64,000 nucleotides of DNA from Porpolomopsis calyptriformis (Eukaryota; Basidiomycota; Agaricomycetes; Agaricales; Hygrophoraceae): NCBI GenBank assembly GCA_951640195.1, contig OX621165.1, positions 186,001 to 250,000 of the forward strand, written 5' to 3'. Under the pieces are notes generated by a model, which did no database searches, was not told the DNA's origin, and worked only from the letters and a program-made list of their open reading frames with translations. Shown in pieces: positions 57,461 to 64,000 of the stretch (positions within the stretch are counted from its first letter, which is position 1; the number at the start of each line of letters is the position of its first letter). Position numbers and translations under genes: made by a program.

Positions 57461-57586
57461 AATACCGCAACCTAATGGACTCCTCAAGTGTCTGAGGTTT
57501 TTCGAGTAACCGAACAAGGATCGAACATTTGCTCAAAGGCGAGCCTTTTGCATCTTTACGAGTCACTATCTCCTCTTAAATGAATG
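57461..57586. repeat. Upstream duplicate, copy 1
   Basis: About 126 bp (AATACCGCAACCTAATGG .. TTAAATGAATG) repeated directly at 57756-57892 with roughly 85-90% identity by eye and a 9-10 bp insertion in copy 2. Copy 2 runs into the start codon of the F-box gene. Confidence 0.75.
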
Positions 57587-57755
57587 TTCGCAACCAGCAG
57601 TCTCGTTCTCTCAACAATGATTGCCAACAAAAGTTGTGTGATCTTAGCGGGTCGGAAGGGTTTTTATTGCATCTCTGGTATATTTTGAATTGATCTCCAT
57701 CGATTTCAATAGGGGTTGGCCAGCAAGCAAGCAGCTGACCAATATTCAACCTTTC

Positions 57756-57892
57756 AATACCGCAACCTAATGGTTCATCACCCCACCCCTCAAGTGTCTG
57801 ATGTTTTTCCAGTAACCGAACAAGGATCAAACGTTTGCTCAAAGGCGAGTCTTTTGCATCCTTACAAGTCACAATCTCCCCTTAAATGAATG
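57756..57892. repeat. Upstream duplicate, copy 2 (reaches the F-box start codon)
   Basis: Second unit of the direct repeat, offset about 300 bp. Its end AAATGAATG overlaps the ATG at 57890, so the duplication copied the 5' end of the gene together with its leader. Confidence 0.75.
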
Positions 57893-59053
57893 TCCTCCAA
57901 GGCCCTTCCTACTGAAATAATTTTAAAAATCATAGCTTTGCTCGGTCGCACCGAGCTATTGTCACTTGCTTGTACCAACAGCATCTTTCGAGTCGAGGCT
58001 GAACGCCCCCTCTACCAAAGTATCAATTTCGAGGCCTATCATTCAGCAAACTCTAGTATCCTTAAATGTTTTGAGAGCCTTCAAGTCAAAAACAGAGCCC
58101 TTCTTGTGAAATCATTCTCCCTGTCTCTCCGTTCATTTTCAGAGTTCTCAGAAGCAATCCTCCAATCTCTCTGCGATTGCCTATTGCTCATGTCATCGCT
58201 GACACGCCTTAAATTAAAATTTTCTTCCGTTCACTCAGAGTATGTTTCAATGATGCTGGAACCTTGCCTTTGGTAAGCATCTTAAATTATCGTCATCAGT
58301 AATTATTTCGTTTACCAGCCTCCGGGGCGATCAGCCGCTGCGTTTTCTCTCTCACCACCCTTTTCCTCTCTGAGACCTTGGTAGAACGAGTCAGACCGTG
58401 GGTTCTGTCCCAGAAAGGCCTCGAAACTTTCATTATTCATGACGAAAGTGGTCTTCCAACCCCAGAAAATCTTTCAATGTACCGGCAATTGCACAACCAA
58501 TCCACAAACCGTTTCACTCTCTTCCGTCTCTTTCGAATAGGTACCACTGAACCCGACACAGTTGACGCGTTCCCAGCGTTTTCACAGCAATGGAACGCGG
58601 GCAGAATCATCGGGTACAATTTTATCACCAACTTCACAATTTTCATCAAAACGCTCTCTGATGACGAGCGTCTGCGTCAAGTGGTCTTATCCATACTCGA
58701 ACACTTCCCGATGATCCATAGACTATCCGTACATGTTGAAGATGGCGCGGTCAATGCCGTGAGACTCATCTTCTTGTCTCAAAGCGTTAGTAAAAATTTG
58801 ACAATTCCAAACCTTTTAGAACCATGAAACCCTCGCTTCGATCCTCTCGTTGTTCCCTCTCCTCGAGGAATTCAACGTGAGGAACTGGGAACACTCTCCT
58901 GATGATGCAACAGTCCACCCGTCTTTTGAGGGACGCACAGTCGAGCTGGCAAAGATTTGGTCGTCACAATGTCGGGAAATGGGATGGGTCGGTTTCCCTG
59001 ACTCTTCAAAGTGCATTCGTGATAACGGGATGTGGAAGATTCGCGGACGTTAG
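57890..59053 (+). CDS. F-box-like protein
   Basis: Begins MSSKALPTEIILKIIALLGRTELLSLACTNSIFRVEAERPLYQ in pieces that fit an F-box (Leu-Pro, hydrophobic helix, Leu..Leu..Ala..). Such proteins recruit substrates to SCF ubiquitin ligases. The first exon runs to about 58275. After an intron the frame resumes (LVERVRPWVLSQKGLETFIIHDESG), and a last block (LFPLLEEFNVRNW, FEGRTVELAKIW) ends near 59053. The first intron does not join in frame with the simplest sites and a TGA at about 58827 needs another intron, so the model is provisional and the gene may be decaying. Confidence 0.5.
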
Positions 59054-59577
59054 CATTTTATGGGTCAATATACATAGGGACCGCATCGACCAAAGTGGTC
59101 CACACCCAATACCCCCAGAAACATGGAAAGATCTACTTCGTAATTTTGAAGGAGTGGTGGAACACTGATGAAACTACTTCACTCCCTCTTCTGCCCACTC
59201 GTAGCAAATGCTGAAAAGGAAATTTGAACCGGATGTGCCGGCTGAGCTTCGCTCTCTGACTTGACGAATTCACCACAAAACTCGAAGAAGATGGTGGCCA
59301 AAATCTTGTCGCCAAGTTGCTTGCGCCATTGCTCATCTGGGGGGGATACTGTTGCGACTATGGATAGTGCACTTGTCGCAGCAAATATGAAAAAAAGGGG
59401 CGAACCAAGAAACACTTAGAAAACTGGAACAAAGCTCGTCGAGGTAGCGTTCATAGGAAAGAAAGTGACAATCATAGTAGAGCTGGAATGGGTAAGATTC
59501 CATTGGTTGGAATAAACGCAAAAGATGGAGCACGACACACACATAGGAACCCAGTTGATTTAATACTACAGAGGCAA
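59054..59577. other. Intergenic with 3' duplicate of the membrane-protein genes
   Basis: Contains, around 59380-59577, sequence resembling 61790-62006 (GAACCAAGAA, AATAAACGCAA, TTGATTT). These are the duplicated 3' flanks of the two tandem membrane-protein genes. No further gene recognised. Confidence 0.45.
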
Positions 59578-61263
59578 TCACAGAGGCGATTCTTCAGATT
59601 GAGGCTCACCAGTCACCCATGCAACATTATATTCGGGTGGGAAGACCTGTTGGAAGTTCACAGGGCCGGCATCGATTTCTCGAATGACCTCTGTCCTGTC
59701 TCCTTCCATTGCTGGGCGAGAAATCCTTCCCATGACATTGGGCGGAGTGTTGTTTGACGATGGGGAAAGATTGAGCGGAGAGCGGTTCACGCGTTGTGAG
59801 GTGCGTGATGTTGAGTTGACCGCAGAGGACTTCGAGATGGGTGAGGGTCTGGAGGTCTGTGACTCCCATGGTATGTCCAACTTGAGCGTGACTGTAATGT
59901 AGCCAGTGTGAGCGGCAGTTAGTAAGGGGAGTAAGGCACTCACAAGGGGTAGGGGCTGCACTAGTATTAGGCTTGGCTTTGAAATTGACACTGTAGAAAA
60001 CCTTGGTATTCGCTGTTGCTGTGTCGCCAGAACCACTTACCGGTTGCAGCGTCGTGCACAAATCCACATTGAGACCAGGATGATCAGTGCGATGACGATT
60101 CCCCCACCGATCTAGGCATGTCATTTTTTTTTATCGAGAATTAGAGGCTAAACGTTGAAGGACAAACAGTAGCTCCAGCAACAACGCCTTTACTGAGATG
60201 ATGGTGTTGGGAGGGTGGAGGTAAAGATCTAAGCGGATGGGTGGAAATTCAGAAAGGTGAGGTGAGTGCGACACATCACACAACTCACGCGGTAGGATTA
60301 TTGTATATCACGATTCCGCTGATATCGAAAACACCACCGGAGTCAGCGCTAGCTTCGTTGACAATCTCCACAGTATAATTTAATGTCGGGTCCATCCCGG
60401 TCTGAAAGTACTTGACCACATTAAGATCCCCCCAACGCGATGACGCGTTATACACCTGGCTGATGGGTGACCCACTTCCCGGAGGTGGGGTGACAGTAAC
60501 AGAATATGCATCCTCTGGCCAGTCAACGGCACCTATGACCATGAATGAACTCGTGGAACTGAGCACAAAGCTCATACTTGCGCCATATACGTCCGTCATA
60601 AGTGTCGTATAATTCGGGGCGACAACATCGTCGGTGACACCCCAAGGTCCTTCAATGTTGAAAAAGGCATTCTGAGTACCAACATTTGTGACAGTGGACA
60701 CATTGTGCGACTGGATGGAAAGACTGGCAGACAGATATCAAGCACGGAACACATAAGTTCAATGTGAGTGCGTACTCAGTGCCGACAGTGATGGTAGCAC
60801 CGGTGAAAGAGACTAAAGCGTTCTCCGTTACGGTCAGCATAACTGAGTGTGGCCCGTGTGCCAACCCAGAGTAGCTGGCGAGAACGCCCGGACCGGCGCC
60901 AGTACCATAAGTTCCAAAGCCTGAATCAAGCCCCGTGGCATACGAGCTATTGCTTGCATTGCCATACAGTATAATGCCTGTGCCTATCCAACTGATGGTG
61001 AAGTACAAGGCTGACGCTGAAGTCCTGTGAGCGCTTTGCTACAATAGCTGAAAGTTTGAGTGTCTCTAGACTTGGCCGACAGGATGTAAACTCACTCCGG
61101 GGCCCACCTTGTCAGGTTTATCCATAGACCAAGAGGAATCCGGACTACCAGAGAATGTGACATTCCAGGTTGAATTTATTGGTCCATCTGGATATGGATA
61201 ATACCGAAACATCGGAGAGGTGTCAGGGAGCGTAAAATTATGTGCTGTTAGGTTGGAAGGCAT
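59578..61263 (-). CDS. Single-pass receptor-like membrane protein, copy A
   Basis: Starts MPSNLTAHNFTLPDTSPMF (ATG 61263). Exons encode an Asn-glycosylation-rich beta region (WNVTFSGSPDSSW, FTISWIGTGIILYGNASNSSY). A second beta domain follows (FNIEGPWGVTDD, YSVTVTPPPGSGSPISQVYN, FDISGIVIYNNPT). A membrane helix GGGIVIALIILVSMWI is followed by basic ARRCNR, and a Ser/Pro-rich tail ends EIDAGPVNFQQVFPPEYNVAW. This matches a common agaricomycete type-I-like membrane protein class without known function. A signal peptide is not evident. Some splice junctions unresolved. Confidence 0.6.
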
Positions 61264-62006
61264 GGTTTCCAACTGAATGAAAAGAAATCGACATTATTTC
61301 GCACGTCCGGTAGCAGTAAAGTGGTTAGCAACCAGAAAGGGAGTTGGCAGATCGGATTGCTGGTTATTTATACCGACGATCAGGGTAAAACGCGTGGTTA
61401 TTAGGGACACGCGTGTTGAGATTGGCAAAGACTGCGATCAAGCATTAGAAAATCGGCGGGGTGTTAAGTGCTGGTAGGTATGGGCTAATACCATGCCCTT
61501 GAACATCGGGTGAGGACTGCAAGATGATCAACCTCGGTTGGCACATCCAAATGACAAACTCACAACTTGAGGACTGGGGGGTGGGCTTTTGATAGCACGG
61601 CTCACCCATCTTATAAGAGTTGAGCTGGTCGCCACAATGGACCAGGTTGGTTTCCCCAACTGTTTGAGGTGTATGACGAGAGCGAGATTGGTTTGTGGCC
61701 CAGCACCCATGAGCCGATATACATGCTTATAGGGGATCGCCTGGACGAAAGTGACCCGAGTAATATACATTATACAGTATAGAAGATGTAAAGCACTTGT
61801 CCCAACAAAAATGAAAAAGAAAAAAAATTGGGGAGAACCAAGAATGGTTTAGATTGCGCCAGGCAATCAGAACTAAGTTTTTCGAGATATTGTTCGTGTG
61901 AAGGAATGAAAATCACGGTAGAACCGGAAAAAAGAATCTGGGATGGGTATGGTTAGAATAAACGCAAGAGACAGAGCACAACATACATACGGGAACTTTG
62001 TTGATT
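61264..62006. other. Spacer between tandem membrane-protein genes
   Basis: Contains the 5' flank of copy A and the 3' flank of copy B. A minus-strand frame at 61528-61770 has no recognised domain. The right part resembles 59380-59577. Confidence 0.45.
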
Positions 62007-63720
62007 TCATACTGTAGAGACAATCATGGCTTCCCTACCAGCCGTCCATGCAGCATTATATTCGGGTGGGAAGACCTGTTGGAGGCTGACAGGGCCGGCA
62101 TCGATTTCTCGTAGAACATCTTCGCCGGCTCCTTCCATTGTCAGGTCAGAAACCCTTCCCGTGACGTTGGGCGAGGAACGAGTTGACGATGGGGAAGGGT
62201 CGAGCGGAGAGCGGTACACGAGCTGTGACATGCGTAATGTGGAGCTAGCTGAGAACTGCAAGACGGGCGAAGGTCTGGGGGTCTGTGAATCCCATGGTAT
62301 GTCCAACTTGAGCGGGACTGTAACGTAGCAAGTGTGGGTGGGGCAGTTAATAAGAGGAGTATGGCACTCACAGGGTGCGGTGGCTACAGTAGTAGCAGTC
62401 TGGACATTGCTGCAGAAAACGTTGGCATTTGCTTTTACAGTCCTGTCAAAAGTGCTTACCGGTTGCGGCGTCGTGCACGAATCCATAGCGCGACCAGGAT
62501 AAGCAGTGCAATCAAGGCTCCCCCTCCGACCTAGATACAATTGGCCATGTCATTTTGTTAACTCAAGAATTAGGGGCGAAACGTTAAAAGGACAAACAAT
62601 CGCTGCAGCAACGGTGCCTTTCCTGAGAGAATGGTGTTGAGAGGATTGGGGTTGCGAGGATGGGGGTAAAGATCTAAGTGGAAGAGAAACAAATACGCAA
62701 TCATTCAAAAAGGTGCAAACGAGTACAACAACACCTCATTCAACTCACGCAGGATGGTTGTATATCAAAATACCGCTGATATCGAAAATACCGCCGTCAT
62801 CAGGACTAGCTTCATTGACAATGTCCACAGTATAATTTAATGTGGGGTCCATGTCCGTCTGAAAGTACTTGACCACGTTAAGGTCCGTCCAACTCGATGA
62901 CGCGCTATACACCTGGCTGACGGGCGACCCACTTCCCGGAGGTGGGGTGACGGTAACCGAATATGCATCCTCTAGATAGCCAACGGCACCTGTGATCATG
63001 AATGCATTTGCCGAGCTGAGCACAAAGCTCATACTTGCGCCAAATTCACTCGTCATAAGTGTTGTGTAATTTGAGGAAACAACCTGGTGGGTGGGACCCC
63101 ACGTTCCTTGAGTATTGACAAAGGTACTTTGAGTGCCGGCATTTGTGACAGTGGATACGTTGCGCGACGGGGTGGATAGACTGGCAGATAGATATCAAGC
63201 ACGGAACACAGAAATTCAATGTGAGTGCGTACTCGATGTCAACAGTGATCGTAGCACCCGTGAAAGAGACCAAAGCGTTCTCCGTTACATTCAGTATGAC
63301 TGAATGTGGGCCATGTACTAGACCAGAGTAGCTAGCGAGAACACCCGGACCGGCGCCGGTACCATAAGTCCCAGAGCCTGAATCAAGCCCTGTGGCATAC
63401 GAACTATTGGTTGCGTTGCCATACAGTATAATGCCCGTGCCTATCCAACTGATGGTGAAGTTGGAGCCCTGCGATGAAGTCCTGTGGGCGCTTTGCTACA
63501 GTAGCCGGAGGATTGAGTGTCTCCAGACTTGACTAACAGGATGTAGACTCACCCCACGGCCCACTTTGTCGGGTTTATTTGCAGACCAAGAGGAATCCGG
63601 AGTATCAGAGAATGTGACATTCCATGTTGAACGTATTGGTCCATCAGGATCTGGATGATATTGAAACATTGGAGAAGTATCAGGGAGCGTGAAGTTATAT
63701 GGTGTTAGGTCTGGAGACAT
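62007..63720 (-). CDS. Single-pass receptor-like membrane protein, copy B
   Basis: Tandem paralog of copy A, about 2.45 kb away. It starts MSPDLTPYNFTLPDTSPMF at 63720, has the same two beta regions (FTISWIGTGIILYGNATNSSY; YSVTVTPPPGSGSPVSQVYS), a membrane helix (GGGALIALLILVALWI) with ARRRNR stop-transfer, and a tail ending EIDAGPVSLQQVFPPEYNAAW. Intron layout is the same. Both copies look intact. Confidence 0.6.
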
Positions 63721-64000
63721 GGCTGGACGGTGGGTGGAAAAGAAACGGACATTTTTGCACATCCAAAATATGGTCGGACACAGTCAGTTGTCGTTGGCAA
63801 CTGGAAAGAATACGTCGACAGATCTGATTGCTGGTTGTTACACCCAGGGATGGTCCCAATGGGGGTTATCCAGGACGGACCCAAATGACGCGATGGGCAA
63901 GGACTGCCACCAGGCATCGAGAAAAAGTCGCGCGCCTGTTAAGTGCTAATATTATGTTGAACATCGGGCGATGAGGGCGACATGATCAATACATACCCGG
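63721..64000. other. 5' flank of copy B, right edge
   Basis: Similar in part to the 5' flank of copy A (61270-61500): shared GAAAAGAAA, ACATCGGGCGATGAG-like and AAGTGCT words. No gene recognised. Confidence 0.4.

Noticed and set aside
1..64000. tRNA, rRNA, CRISPR or prokaryotic signals
   Set aside because: None seen on either strand; codon splitting by short introns shows a fungal nuclear sequence.

Overview
The window is from a filamentous basidiomycete, most probably a mushroom-forming agaricomycete. Genes are split by many 45-60 nt GT-AG introns, coding sequence lies densely on both strands, and several products match agaricomycete families (myosin-motor chitin synthase, Zrg17/Msc2-like zinc transporter, PTPA, 75/78-kDa complex I subunit, a long chromodomain protein, jacalin/LamG-type lectins). 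No bacterial, CRISPR or tRNA features were seen. Gene models come from hand splicing; most close in frame exactly, but coordinates may be off by 1-3 nt.

Left part (1-23.4 kb) is a transposon graveyard. It holds an intact three-exon gene with a zinc-knuckle-like motif (881-1716), a decayed Ty1/copia element (1864-6351) broken by a ~1.0 kb solo LTR, a pseudogene of an M28-type ER/vacuolar membrane peptidase (6867-8826), and a remarkable nest. A Mn-superoxide dismutase gene fragment was hit in its first intron by a second copy of the solo LTR. That LTR was hit by a Ty3/gypsy chromovirus (9451-22894), whose own LTR was hit by a second chromovirus (9633-16090). Target-site duplications support every layer. 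Both chromoviruses have self-complementary primer sites of the Tf1/sushi type and both are decayed, mainly by CGA-to-TGA changes. The outer one carries an extra ORF whose N terminus resembles the histone H3 tail around Lys9. The inner one carries an intron-containing cysteine-rich gene on the opposite strand.

Middle part (23.9-48.5 kb) is compact housekeeping sequence: a RhoGEF-domain gene that may read through a 50-nt intron into a Vps4-type AAA ATPase lacking its MIT domain; PTPA, divergent from it over only 89 bp; the 1921-residue myosin-chitin synthase divergent from the zinc transporter; two closely packed genes (a hypothetical protein and a small membrane protein); complex I NDUFS1/Nuo78; a 2OG-oxygenase-like protein; and an 18-exon HP1-like chromodomain protein with two predicted GC-AG introns.

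Right part (48.6-64 kb) holds accessory genes: an acidic hypothetical protein, a small cysteine-rich surface protein, a divergent pair of jacalin-LamG lectin paralogs, an F-box-like gene with a duplicated upstream segment, and two tandem copies of a single-pass receptor-like membrane protein.

The strongest leads are the H3-tail-like retrotransposon protein, the antisense gene inside the inner chromovirus, the CpG-only divergence of the inner LTRs (which makes the younger element look older), and the possible RhoGEF-Vps4 fusion.
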